Of a stretch of DNA of 64,000 nucleotides, positions 1 to 11,167 are shown piece after piece. Source of the stretch: Pristionchus mayeri. Lineage: Eukaryota > Nematoda > Chromadorea > Rhabditida > Neodiplogasteridae. The notes below the pieces were generated by a model that worked only from the letters and a program-made list of their open reading frames with translations, did not search any database and was not told where the DNA came from. The position numbers and the translations under genes were made by a program. Each line of letters opens with the position of its first letter. Within the stretch, counting starts at the first letter, position 1. Location: assembly GCA_036245805.1 (NCBI GenBank), contig BTRK01000004.1:45138690-45202689 (forward strand). Reading direction: 5' to 3'.

Positions 1-406
1 AGGCGCTCTCGCCGCCTGACCTCCCTCTCTGTCCCCTCCCTTTACCGCTATCTTGCGCGCCTCCACCGTCGTCTTCTAGCCTATGTAACGTGCGTAAATA
101 AAAAGATAGAAACTTACTTTCAACAGATAAAATGTTCAGCTCTTCATTCTCTATATTCTGGTGCAAATCAGTTTGCGATATCATAATTTCTGAATTACGT
201 GTCGTTTTTCGGCATTTTTCGATTAATAAATTTAGCAAGTTACATTTGAAGCATTACTTTCTTTCCAAAACGTTCTGAAAATTGTTCCTACATGGTATTA
301 CGATGATTTATCTTTCAATTGAGGCCAATTACCACCGGAAACCTGGTTATTTGGGTATTTCCAGAAGACAGTTCGCAAATTCTACAAATTGAGTCTATGA
401 CCAAAT

Positions 407-3400
407 CTATGACCAAAAATTGACAATGCATTTTGCAATCCTCTTCTTGCCCATCTCTTCCGCCGCCGAACTCGTCGCCTCTTCACCTTCGAATGCTTCA
501 AAAATGAATGAGATCAGTCGAGATTCATCCCCATCCAATTCGGCAGTAGAAATCTGTTAATATCGATTGAATCTAGACCAACAAAAAAAGAAAACGAAAA
601 AACGTTACCGGTTTTGCCCTGAGCTTGATCATGATATTTTATAATCACTTGAATTCCCTTCTCACCTCCATTTTCCCATCATCATTCGACTCACGAATGA
701 TCTTCCTCTTTTTGTTATTTCGGACTTTTCGGCTCGAAACCTGCAACGATCGATTGGAAAGGTGACTACGGTAATTACCAAGTAACACGCTACCGTACAT
801 ATTTAAAAGAATGCAACTGCAAGTGTTTAATCGATAATAAAAAGCAATTATCTTCAATATTACGAGACTTATTATTATTCAGAAATTAAATTGCCAAGAA
901 AAATGTCACTGTTCGAACCTGCCGTTACAATAATTACAATAATTGTAATAACTGTAATTGTTCTGTAAATATTCTACAATAATCGTTCTGCAAAAAGCTA
1001 AAGTATTTGTGGCTTAATATGCGTTCATCTCGCAACATGGTAGGAAGCAAGCGTGTGCTTCGAATTTCACCCATTGTAAAAACTTTTGCCATGATTCGAA
1101 GGATTACGAATGAAATACAGTACCGGACAAAAGCTTGGCAGCAATTTTAAACCCGTGGTATCTTTCTTCGATGATGGGATATTGATTCGTCATTAGGGCT
1201 GGTAGGTAAACCATACGAGAATATAGCACTAAGGTGTACGTGGATATGCATTCGAAGCGCTAAGAACAGTGTGCAATCTTCGATTGAATGGTCGGAAAAA
1301 TAATCGTATGGTCCATCGATTTTTTTCTGGCTTACCCCACTTCCTGTGGGGGAAGTACAACCTCTGTTTGGTAGAATCCACCTCCAAACTTGTTGAGCGC
1401 ATTTCGCAATCTCGGGGAACATTAATCTTAACGCACTCCTAACTGTCCGTAAAATGTATATATATTCGCTATCCGATGATCCACATGCCTTACATTTTGC
1501 AGTTTTTTACAGTAGTGATGAACAAATAGTGTGCCAAATATGAGGCAGCTCGGACAGTCCAACAAAATCGAAAATTGTGGACCTAAATTTTTGCGTATAT
1601 TCGGATTTCAAAATGGTGTAGCTAAAAAAATATTTGCATTCTCGACATGTTGTAGAGAACCTATTATTGACTATGTGTGGGAAATTGCGAAGTCAGATCT
1701 TTCCGTTGACGGTTTTTCGCGGAATGAAGAGAGTTAGAAGCTAAGGGAGAGTGAATTGTGATGTAATCCAAAAATGAACTTTCTAGGATTCGCACAAAAT
1801 TTTACCAAAAATGTTGATTGACCGAGTTATTCACAATTCTGATTTAACCAGAGTCATTCGATTGCAAATTCTGCCGAGAAAAGAGATTATCTTCCCAATC
1901 TCCCCGCATTTGATCATTCCGAGCCCTCTGAAATTCTTAATTTCTCGACATGTAAAATCCGTCAAAGGAAAGATCTGGCTTTGCAATTTCGCACACCTAG
2001 TCAATAATAGTTTCTCCACAACATGGCAAGAATGCAAATTGTTAGCTACACGCAATTTTAAATCGAATATACGGCAAAATTAGGTCCACAATTTTTCAAT
2101 TTTTTGAATGGAGTGCCCGAGCTGCCTCAGATTTGTCACACTAATTGATCATCACCACTGTAAAATCGTGCCAAATTTGAGGCCTGTGGATCATCGGAGA
2201 ACGAAGATATCGAAATTTGGGGTGTTTTGTAATTAATGTTCCCCGACATTGCAAAATGCGTTCAACAAGTTTGAATGTGGATTCTACAGAACAGAGGTTG
2301 TACTTCCTCCACAGGAAGTGGGGCATAGCTGTGCACGACACGGTCGGGGGGTGCCCACCGGCTGTGGGCACCCCCCTCCCCTTTTTCCGGCAACGTATAG
2401 GGCGTCATGGTGAAAATCGATGAAAGGTCATTTGGTAGATCAAGACTAAGTACCATAACCAATCGATAGTACATTATCGACTGATACCGTATATGGCTAC
2501 CGTAACCCTCAATTATCGCGAACTAACTTTTTTTCCAAAAGTCAATTTACCATAACCAATCGATAGTACAGTACCCCCTGATACCGTATATGGCTACTGT
2601 AACCCCGAATATCGCGAACTGACTTTATTTTTAAAAAGTCCTGAAACCGTGTTCAATCGATTCTACAGTACCCAAGTAACTACCATAACCCAGTTTCTTG
2701 GGTCAGATCCAGTTCCTTGGGTCAAACATTTTTCTAAAAATCCAAAATTGAGCAGACAAATATTTTAAAGTATCATACCGTTTCTCTAATTATTGTTGAA
2801 TAATTTTGCGTTAGGTTTAGGATTTTTAGAAAAATGTATAAAATTTTTAGAAAAATGTTTGACCCAAGGAACTGGATCTGACCCAAGGAACTGGGTTACG
2901 GTAGTTACTTGGGTACTGTAGAACCGATTAAACACGTTTTCAGGACTTTTTAAAAATAAAGTCAGTTCGCGATATTTGGGGTTACGGTAGCCATATACGG
3001 TATCAGGGGGTACTGTACTATCGATTGGTTATGGTAATTTGACTTTTGGAAAAAAAGTTAGTTCGCGATAATTGAGGGTTACGGTCCCCCCCCCCCGACA
3101 CGCTCCTTGCACAGCTATGAAGTGGGGTAAGCCAGAAACAATCGAAGGACCATACAACTCTTTTTCCGACCTTTAAATCGAAGATTACACACTGATCTTA
3201 GCTCTTAGAATACATATCCACGTACACCATAGTAAAATATTCTTGTATAGTTTACCTATCGATCAATCCAAATACTGGATGAATAATTCATCATTGAAGA
3301 AAGTTACGACGGATTGAATTTTGCTGCCAAATTTTTGTCCGTTACTGTAAGCTCCTCAAAATTTGGCTAAATTGTTTTCGTAAGGTAACATTCGTATCTT

Positions 3401-6134
3401 GTTTTCAACCATTTTTCGAGAGTACAATCACCTTCGAAGACTCGGACATAGATAGATAGATAATGATGGCTTACTAAGGCCGTGAATCCGAAATTGATAT
3501 TTTTTAACTTTCAATAAGTTCGTAATAAACGCGTACTCTGTGGGGAATCGATCGTCCGGTATTCCAATATTCGAAATTAGCGCTGCAAGCAACGTCTCGT
3601 TCTTTTCGTACTGGGCGATCTTGTCCGTCAACTCGTCGATGCTGTATGGAAAATATCTTGTGGAAAAATTTCAATTGTTAGATGTTCACAATATTCGATT
3701 TTGCGAGAACTGCTCAAGAAAATATATAACGCTATAAATAAAATATGTTAGCCGATTCTGCCGAGAATGATCTTTTTAGAAATATAAAATAATATGTTTT
3801 ACTTGTTGCCTTTGAAAACGTTTTTAATATTACTAAAATCAGCTAAGGGAATATGTATTAAAACAAAAATAAGGGAATTCCAAAGATAAATGTGCTCGAA
3901 GACACAAAGACATGAACAAAGAAATGATCGAGAATTTGTTCCACTTTCTCTCGGTTACCTGAGGTTTACTCGATGCCTTATATACGGTCAAGATACATAA
4001 AACTATCGGATACCCTCACCTTCCAATGAATTGTTGTCTTTCCTCCTCAAATCCCTTTATCAGTCTGTCCTCCCTGACGCAAATATTATTCTGTAGGCTC
4101 ATCGTGGAGAAAATTATTCATACTATAAAGATTGTATCAATATAGATGATTTTTTTCTAGTTGCAAAGCGGCATCTCATTTGCTTTTCACATGCCATAGT
4201 TGGACAAAGTTGAGCTTAATTATTAATAAAGACACCATAAATTCTCACCTCTTTTTCGCCCATTTCTTTTCCTGCTCTAGTTGGGCATTCAGTTCCTCTT
4301 CCCTGCGGTTAATCAGATTTATATTAAAACGGCTTAGAACCACTGTATACAGGGTGTCCAAAAAGTATTGTTACACTTTTGAAACGCGAATTTTTTTAAC
4401 ATGTAGGTCGAGTTGTCAAAACCTGTAATAACACGTTTGAGCCCACCCTTCGGTGCGTTGAGGGAACCTACTAATTAGTTTCCCATAGTCATGGTTCGTC
4501 CAAATCGCTATCGTCAAACTATTATCAACCTTTGGACCCTCGGCGACCCCCCAGATTCCATCAGGAGGAAGCTTCGTATTTCCCGAATGACAGTCTATCG
4601 CACCATCTCCCGTTTCAAGCAGCTGGGCACTGCGAAGGACCGTCCAAGATCAGGAAGACCCAAGACCGCTCTCACTCAGAAGAACAGGAGAATCGTGGAG
4701 AAGAGAGTGAATCGCAATGCCAAACGATCCATCAGGAAGATGGCTAAGGATCTCAAGATCTCCAAAGGATCCGTGTGTGCCATCGTTCATTCTCTTCTCA
4801 AGTCCTACCCCTACAAGATGAGAAAGGGCCATGGCCTCACTGATGTCCACAAGCAGAAGCGCCTGGAGAGATGCAAGCTGCTCCTTCAGCGGGCCGATCG
4901 TGGGGAGCACTTGACTACCGTTTACTCTGACGAGAAGCTGTTCTCAGTCGAGGAGGTCTACAACAGTCAGAACACCAGGATCATCGCCAAGTCTCCTCAG
5001 CAAGCTGACGCCAGAGGTAGAACCATCTCTCGCATTGCCCACCCCCAGGCACTGATGGTTTGGGCTGGTGTGTGCTCGACGGGCAAGACTCCTCTCGTGT
5101 TCGTGGATCCCGGGGTCAAGATCAACAAGGAGTACTACACCAGGGCAATTCTCCAGAAGGCCCTTCTCCCTGGTCCCGCTCCCACTTCAAAGGGGCTCGC
5201 TGGACCTTCCAACAGGATTCAGCGCCTGCTCACTCGGCAAAAGTGACGCAGGCATGGTGTCGCGCCCATCTGCCCGACTTCATCTCGAGTGAGGAATGGC
5301 CCTCGAACTCCCCCGATCTCAACCCTCTGGACTTCAGCATTTGGTCAGTGTTGGAGAAGGAGAGGCCTGCTCTACTCGCCACAAGAACCGCGATTCCCTC
5401 AAGGCAGCCCTTCTCAAGGCATGGGAGAAGATCGACGTCCCTTACCTGCGGGCCGTCATCGACTCGGTCCCTCGCCGTCTCAGAGAGGTCATCGCGGCCA
5501 ATGGAGGCCAGATCGAGTGATCGTGCATTGTTATGTTCATATGGTCACTGATAAATACTGTGCCCCGTTTGAGTTGTCTATGTTGCTTTTAAAGAAAGAT
5601 ACATGGTTTTATCCGTGTAACAATACTTTTTGGACACCCTGTATATAAAAAAAAATTAATCTTAGTCAAATTTCCTCACTTCTTCCTCGCTCGTTCCCGT
5701 TCCTGCTCCATCTCATTTCTGTGTCTGAATTATAGATTTTAAATAATATTCCAAAAAATATATTCTTTGTCATACATATTAATTTTGCGACATTTCGAAA
5801 CAATTTCTACCTCACCTCTGTTCCAAATCCTTCATTTCCTGCGATTTGTCGACAATTGCGAGGGATTTGTCAGACTGAAAAAAATTTATATATTTATAAA
5901 GAATAATAACAAAAAAAATCCAAATTTAGTCAGGTCGTGTTTTTACAATTACATTATCAGTGTTGTTCAGCTCAAAAATTGTAACTGTGGTAACAATAAC
6001 TCTAGTGAAAAAATGTCCCGAGCGTCCCGCAAAGACTTTCGCGAATATCAATTATTAGGAAAAATTTGTTTTCATATATCACTAACTTCATAGATCCCTC
6101 CCTGTGCAGTTGGATTTGTTGATTCTTCAGACAT
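407..6134 (-). CDS. Coiled-coil protein, 212 aa, 8 exons, family not recognised
   Basis: Seen: exons 6087-6134, 5816-5874, 5680-5724, 4249-4302, 4020-4097, 3509-3641, 666-740 and 407-553 total 639 nt and join in phase from ATG to TAG. The protein starts MSEESTNPTAQGGIYE. Residues about 20-105 are rich in E, K, R and Q (RHRNEMEQERERARKK, EEELNAQLEQEKKWAKK), a predicted long coiled coil. Residues about 105-140 contain LLAALISNIGIPDDRF, then a basic patch (VRNNKKRKII), and the C-terminus is acidic then basic (FEGEEATSS, EEMGKKRIAK). No enzyme motif or signal peptide was seen. Two transposons sit in its introns: the Tc1-like element 39-47 bp from exons 3 and 4, and a 2.23-kb palindromic element in the 2.8-kb intron before exon 7. 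Weak point: exon 5 keeps frame only with the acceptor at 4098 (GATGAG); the stronger acceptor at 4091 would break frame. Function unknown. Confidence 0.7.
554..1117. other. Introns, no other feature seen
   Basis: Apart from exon 666-740 of the coiled-coil gene, this AT-rich stretch shows no second ORF, repeat or structured element that I can support. The stretch 1-406 lies beyond the stop codon. It holds one weak exon-like piece near 40-80, which was not called. Confidence 0.4.
1118..3347. mobile_element. 2.23-kb palindromic element with TA target duplication
   Basis: Both ends read CAGTA(C/A)CGGACAAAA followed by TTGGCAGCAA, in inverted orientation, and are flanked by TA at 1116-1117 and 3348-3349. 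The outer arms are about 1118-1345 and 3100-3347. Inside, 1330-1440 is inverted again at 2217-2330, around an inner palindrome at about 1505-2145 that shares the AGGCAGCTCGG motif with its mirror copy. There is no transposase ORF, so this is a non-autonomous Tc1/mariner-type foldback element (inferred from the TA duplication and CAG ends). It lies in an intron of the coiled-coil gene. Confidence 0.75.
2497..3087. repeat. Palindrome nested inside the 2.23-kb element
   Basis: The left arm (ACCGTAACCCTCAATTATCG...) and right arm (...CGATAATTGAGGGTTACGGT) pair over about 270 bp each around an axis near 2790. Within the left arm a CCATAACCAATCGATAGTAC block is itself directly repeated (2453 and 2550). 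The arms carry many ACCGTA/TACGGTA motifs. The segment interrupts the mirror symmetry of the surrounding element, so it probably inserted later. Confidence 0.6.
4350..5641 (+). mobile_element. Tc1-like (maT-type, DD37D) transposon
   Basis: Perfect 27-bp terminal inverted repeats beginning CAGGGTGTCC are flanked by TA (4348-4349 and 5642-5643). The 1.29-kb length and single transposase reading region fit a complete Tc1/mariner-superfamily element. It sits in an intron of the coiled-coil gene, 47 bp from exon 4 and 38 bp from exon 3. Confidence 0.9.
4491..5520 (+). pseudogene. Frameshifted Tc1/mariner transposase (maT-like)
   Basis: The ORF opens with a paired helix-turn-helix region (RISRMTVYRTISRF; a GRPK motif follows near residue 55). 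The catalytic triad is visible: first D in VYSDEKLF, second in TFQQDSAPAH, third in SPDLNPLD. There are 37 residues between the second and third D, the DD37D spacing of maT-type elements. The frame is broken twice: near 5190-5210, between the KALLPGPAPTSK and GARWTFQQD blocks, and near 5360-5385, before RHKNRDSLKAALLKAWE. The C-terminus reaches a stop at 5518-5520. The copy therefore cannot encode a full transposase, although its ends remain intact and could be mobilised in trans. Confidence 0.85.
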
Positions 6135-6168
6135 ATTCCACACCGTAGTCAAGTATCACTGCAAAATA
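6135..6168 (-). promoter_or_regulatory. Candidate trans-splice (or 5'UTR) acceptor of the coiled-coil gene
   Basis: TATATTTTGCAG ends at 6159, so the mRNA body would begin at 6158, 24 nt upstream of the ATG at 6134. This matches the short leader left by spliced-leader addition in nematodes, and the RBM19 homologue shows the same spacing. An ordinary 5'UTR intron is the alternative. Confidence 0.45.
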
Positions 6169-6554
6169 TATGAAATAAAATTAGTATATTTATATCGGAT
6201 TGGTCTATGCAGCTTCAGGGATTTGCCTAATTAAAACAAAAATGATAATCTGGCTGGAAAAACCTGAATAATTTAAGGAACATGTAATTCCACAGAGGTA
6301 TTTCATTGGAGCTTGACCAAAATACGGCTGTAAGATCTCTTCTTCAAAAGCATATGATTTATTTATGCAAAATGAATCACGCGAAAAAATTCATGGGACA
6401 TTAAATACACTACCAACACGACGTGGTAAAATCGAAGGAAAATCATGGAAATTCGCTAATGCAAGATGCATTATTTTCTTTGGTACATTATCTGAATTAT
6501 AATGTACCAAAGAAAATAGAAAGAAGATACTATTCCCACAAAATATTATTCTCG

Positions 6555-6797
6555 TTACTGTAAAAGGAAGTGGGAGTACTCAATAGACCAATCCGAAAAC
6601 AAGGCTGGCCATACAATAGGGCGAAGAGTGCATGAAAGTGAGAGAGTGCCTCGTCCTCTCCCTCTAGTGCTCCTGCTTCCCCTTCCCCTTCCCCTTCTGC
6701 TTTCTCCTAGTGCCTCTCGCCCCCTCTCCCCGCAGATTTGGATTGCCGGTGATCTGTAAAAAGTTAGTTGCCAATAAGTCAAAATATATTGTATCAT
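6555..6797 (-). other. Low-complexity basic stretch downstream of the SEC13-like exons
   Basis: The plus strand is C/T-rich with repeated CTTCCC units (6640-6730). The minus strand reads open and encodes R/G/S-rich sequence. The SEC13 C-terminus would be expected here, but no WD-repeat motif is present. Probably simple repeat rather than an exon. Confidence 0.3.
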
Positions 6798-6907
6798 CCA
6801 CTTGAAATCTCATCACATTTAAAGACCATCGATCGAAAGCAATCGATCAGTGCAGTCACGGAAATTATTGACCGCTACCGTAATCACGACAGAACCGGCT
6901 ACCGTAC

Positions 6908-9130
6908 CTAGTTGTCCTCTCCGGAGAGGGCGAGGACCTTGCCACACTGACTCCACGAAACGTGCCTATAAGAATTAAATTAGGTGCATTTGATATCGAG
7001 TAATACCGAAAACCGAGTGGACTGTTTGCGGATTCCGACAACTTTCGTTAGATGAGGGAGTACAAATCCATGTGCAGAAACTATATTCCAAAAAAAGAAA
7101 ACAACTGCTCACAGGCCTAGATGAATATGCCGAGCGCACTCAGTAGCCCTAACACACTTGGGATGAGAAAAAGAGAGCCAGACTGTAAGACGTAGAAGGC
7201 ATGGTTCAGGAGAAATAAAAGAACAATTGATAAATATACAAAAATACAGTTGTGTTCCCCGTCCGGTCGTTTTATAATCAATATCTACCGTAATCCTACC
7301 GTACCAGAGTGCGCCGTCCGCCTTCTCCAATTCCTTGTACGACCACTCGCCGTCTCCCGTGCCGCGGCATCGCCAGAGAAGAAGAGAACTGTCCTGAAGG
7401 GAAGGGAAGATATAATGGCAACTGAACTATATTAATTCAATTCTCAGCCTACAAATGTGAAGAATGAGTGACTACCATCAAAAACTCACATCCAAAAATA
7501 AACATAACACAATCATATTCTGCCCGGTTTCTGGTTTCACAGGTTTCTTAAAGTATCATTTCTTAATTCAATCTTAACAACAGCGAGGCTCGAGAATAAA
7601 ACCACACAAATAGTCATATTTAGAGCCGAGTTCAGCGTATACAATTTCGGGCAAACTATGCCGTGCATATCACCTATTGAATTCCTCTCCTACCGTATCC
7701 TCCTCTATCATCTACTTCCCTACGGTATACCTGTCCGCAGGAGGCGATGGTGAGCGTATCATTGTGAATCACTGGATTCCACGAGACATCGCGCACGAAA
7801 TCGGTGTGACCTGAATTTTTAATGCTTCATTCAGGTATTAAACTCGGTAATAGAAAATAAACTGGCAAGACTAGATAATTTCCGCAAATATTTTACGTGC
7901 TCTAGAATGCAGGAAATACTTTTTCATCCTCTCAATTCACCTGCTCATGGTGAGCCTAAGTGAACTAAAAAGTATTTTAAATTTCGCTTAAAGGCAATAC
8001 TTCCAACAACTTAAACAAACATAAATAATCATGTGACCAGCGAATACGTGTTTCGATTGCCATTCCAACTACATTCAATTTCGAAGACAGCTAATCTTAG
8101 TGCGCTCTTTCACTGTTAAACGAGTTAAAATATTTAAAAATACAACTATACCAGCGAGCTGTCTCTCGAGAGTCCACCCCGCGCTCGGCTCGGGTCGGCT
8201 GCAAGGCAAGTATAAGTAGAGCATTTAACAAATGATAATACAAGTTTTCCACAGGTCCCTTATGCAGAAGTTGAACAATCAAATCTGATTAGCTTCTATC
8301 TCATTCAAAACTATAAGAGTGACTATATCTGAGAGAACTGAGCAACATCACCTATAGGCCGGATAGCGAAAAATAGAATCTCGATCCAAGAAGCTCCCAG
8401 GGATAATTTTTATGTAGAAGTAAAAAATCGACCTTAGAAATCCGTATCTCTAACCCCTCCTTCCGAGTGAGGCTCTGAACTGTCGGTTTTTTGAAACTTG
8501 TGAACAACGCTTCCTCACCACATACATATAGTAATTATGAAAGAACTCGACGGAATTAGTTTTTTTTGCCGTTGACAGTAACAAACTAGCTCATCTGTGA
8601 AAGCACCCTTTAACTGACCAAAATTTCTGCCCTGAAATATGTTTCTCTGAGAGTTTTAGCCATGTTTATTTGATTCCTCGTCAAAAGTTACCCAAGGAAC
8701 CAAATTAAAGTGAAAAAAATAGTGTCTCAGATGGATCTCCTACATCACAGAAGTTTAAAGGTGGTTTTTCCGCAAATGCATGCATTTTTAAGCCGAGCAA
8801 CTGTGAACCACAATCAACTGTACGCAGTTTCTAACAATACGTAGTGTAAAAATATAAGGGGCATAATCTCAAGTTGAAAAAAAATCATTTTTTTCTAAGG
8901 CTTGATTTTTTGCATTTCGACGCAATCCGAATTCCAATTTTCTGAGCAAAACTAGTAGCACAGAGGGTCATAAGTCAGAAAATATTAAAATAATGAAATC
9001 ACCGATAAGGAAGGAGTTCAGCCATTCCACCGTAACCCCTTCCCTCCGTTCCCTCCTCACCTCCAGATCTTCACGAGCTTGTCGTTGCCCGCCGTCACGA
9101 GACGACGCGACACCGGACGCCTCACACGAT
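6908..9130 (-). pseudogene. SEC13-like WD40 gene, 3' part, with terminal nonsense codon
   Basis: Five exons join in phase: 9061-9130, 8152-8198, 7731-7810, 7305-7393 and 6908-6965. They encode RRLVTAGNDKLVKIW, then WTLERQLAGHTDFVRDVSW, TIASCGQDSSLLLWRCRG, GEWSYKELEKADGALW and HVSWSQCGKVLALSGEDN. Order and motifs match the last WD blades of SEC13, a COPII coat and nuclear-pore subunit. The codon following SGEDN, the last before donor GTACGG, is TAG; the family has K there (DNK), a one-base AAG-to-TAG change. No downstream exon with the final VTLW strand was found, and the first four or so blades are not visible upstream. It could be a truncated pseudogene or a damaged allele. The splice sites are all still good, so the damage may be recent. 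Confidence 0.65.
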
Positions 9131-9152
9131 CTGAGTATCAATCGATAATTAT

Positions 9153-9540
9153 TAGGGTTGACCGAAAGAATCGGAACTCCGATCGTCCGATCTTTTAATT
9201 CTATTCTCTGGCAATTCCGGATCGAGAGTGGAACAAACAACTTTCCGAAATCGTTCCGGAACGGAACGGAACGAATAATTTTAGAGCTCGAATGAAGTGA
9301 TTGGTTGCACACAATAGTTAATCAAAAAATTGAAATGTGTTTCAGAAACATATTAAACGTTTTCAACAGATTCTACAATAAAACTAGGTATGTTTCACTG
9401 TCACATATACCCTCAAATCAGACCAATCATCGACTCGGAATTATGCCGGAATGTTCCTTTTGTTCGACTCCCCGTTCCGGAACGAACGGGATTTTCATCA
9501 TTTTGCATCGGACGTTCCGTCGGCCGAACAGACAACCCTA
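9153..9540. mobile_element. hAT-like palindromic MITE, 388 bp
   Basis: Perfect 8-bp target duplication ATAATTAT (9145-9152 and 9541-9548) encloses ends TAGGGTTGACC and its inverse ACAACCCTA. An 8-bp duplication and TAGGG termini are hAT hallmarks. The interior is an imperfect palindrome with GTTCCGGAACG motifs on both arms. It lies in the intron just upstream of the SEC13-like exon at 9061-9130, about 22 bp from its acceptor. Confidence 0.85.
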
Positions 9541-9716
9541 ATAATTATGCCATTCATCGGCAATTTTACGCTATGTACTCGAAGAGGAAATCATCGCTTG
9601 CATTAGATTTTCACAATCATTCAAACATATTATATTTAATTTTTTTTTTTCACCTCCTCCTCATCATCGATTACGCCATCATTCTGGAAGAATACCTACT
9701 AATTAATTAAATAATA

Positions 9717-9837
9717 GGTACTTCTTCGGTTTCTGGCCACCCCCCCCCTTCCTTCATCTAGCCCACTCATCTCTAGGTATTCCTCCTTTTTTTTCCTTTC
9801 GATCTTCGGCCGCTCACCCAGAAACCGAAGAAGTGCC
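9717..9837. repeat. Short inverted repeat
   Basis: GGTACTTCTTCGGTTTCTGG at 9717-9736 is inverted at 9818-9837 with one mismatch, around a C/T-rich loop. It looks like a small MITE. No target duplication was resolved. Confidence 0.5.
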
Positions 9838-10262
9838 AAATAATAACTATTAATCATACATTGGAAGGAATTATTACTCAGATTCAAAATCTGAGATTGT
9901 GCCATCTAGTTCAACTACAAAACGGCAGGGTCCGCAGAGAACCATAAAATTGTAAGAAGTATGATGGCATTATCCGAAAACCGGGAGGGTCTTAGACTAT
10001 TAGTAACAATTAACCAAAGTGATTCATAGGTAAGTACAGTAGCGAGCATAATTCTATCACATTGGTGTTTTTCGAACATAATTTGCCTTAAACTTGTCCG
10101 ATCTTCACGAAATTTCGGATGCACTCATATTTTATGATTACCAATCTAACATTACATTCGAAGGGACTGGAAAGTTAGTGTAAGGTAGGTCACCGAGAAA
10201 GCGATATTTCGAGCAAAATCCGGTTTTTCGGTAAAATGCATGCCAAACATCTAGAATTAAAT

Positions 10263-11167
10263 TAATCCAAAGTTGAATTAGCAGGTTCGAAAGAGAACCT
10301 TTCGGGCTTTCGAATGCACCTTATGGATAAATGATTAATCGATTTTTGGGCTGTGGTAGATAAATTCAATCTACAGTACTTTTTAGGACATTTTTGGTTG
10401 TAACTTCAATTCTAAAGAAGCAATCGAGCTAAAATTTGTAGAATAACTTATGCTGATGGTCCCCATTTATATCTGAAAGTTTGGAGTTGACTGGATTCGA
10501 TATCTCCGAAATACTCATTTTCAGTATGCCTTCCATTGACGAGCGGTCGCTTCTGTTTCGATTTTTTCGGAAACTCGGGAAGTAAGTGGGAGATTCTACA
10601 ATGCATGCTGAATAGGTCTGTGAATTTGGTAGCTATTTAAGACATTTCCTTAAAGATATGACACTTTGAATCTAGTAAATTTGGTCAAAAAGGGGACATT
10701 TGGTACGAAAATGGCCTGTTTTTGACCATTTTTGAACAAATTTAATAGATTCAAAGTGTCATATCTTTAAGGAAATGTGAATAACTATGTGAATAAATAC
10801 CAAATTTCACAGACCTATTCGGCATGCATTGTAGAATTTCCAATTTACTTTCCGAGTTTCGGAAAAAATAGAGACAGAAGCGACCGCTCGTTAATGGAAG
10901 GCATACTGAAAATGAGTATTTCGGAGATATCGAATCCAGTCAACTCCAAACTTTCACATATACATGGGGACCATCAGCATATGTTATTCTACAAATTTGA
11001 GATCGATTGCTTCTTTAGAATTGAAGTTACAACCAAAAATGTCCTAAAAAGTACTGTAGATTGAATTGATCTACCACAGCCCAAAAATCGATTAACCGTT
11101 TATCCACAAGGTGCATTCGAAAGCCCGAAAGATTCTCTTTCGAATCTGCTAACTCAACTTTGGATTA
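10263..11167. repeat. 905-bp palindromic element
   Basis: The left arm (TTAATCCAAAGTTGAATTAG...) pairs with the right arm (...CTAACTCAACTTTGGATTAA) over about 430 bp each, with the axis near 10715. Both arms contain AAAGTACTGTAGATTGAATT and its complement. The ORF that crosses the right arm is a by-product. Ends and target duplication are unresolved. Confidence 0.75.

Noticed and set aside
600..640. Extra 10-nt micro-exon (CAG before GGCAAAACCG, then GTAACG)
   Set aside because: The coiled-coil gene already joins in phase from 666-740 to 407-553 without it, and a 10-nt exon would break frame.
6555..6760. Last SEC13 exon
   Set aside because: An acceptor-like CAG is present, but the translation is R/G/K low complexity without the expected VTLW strand.
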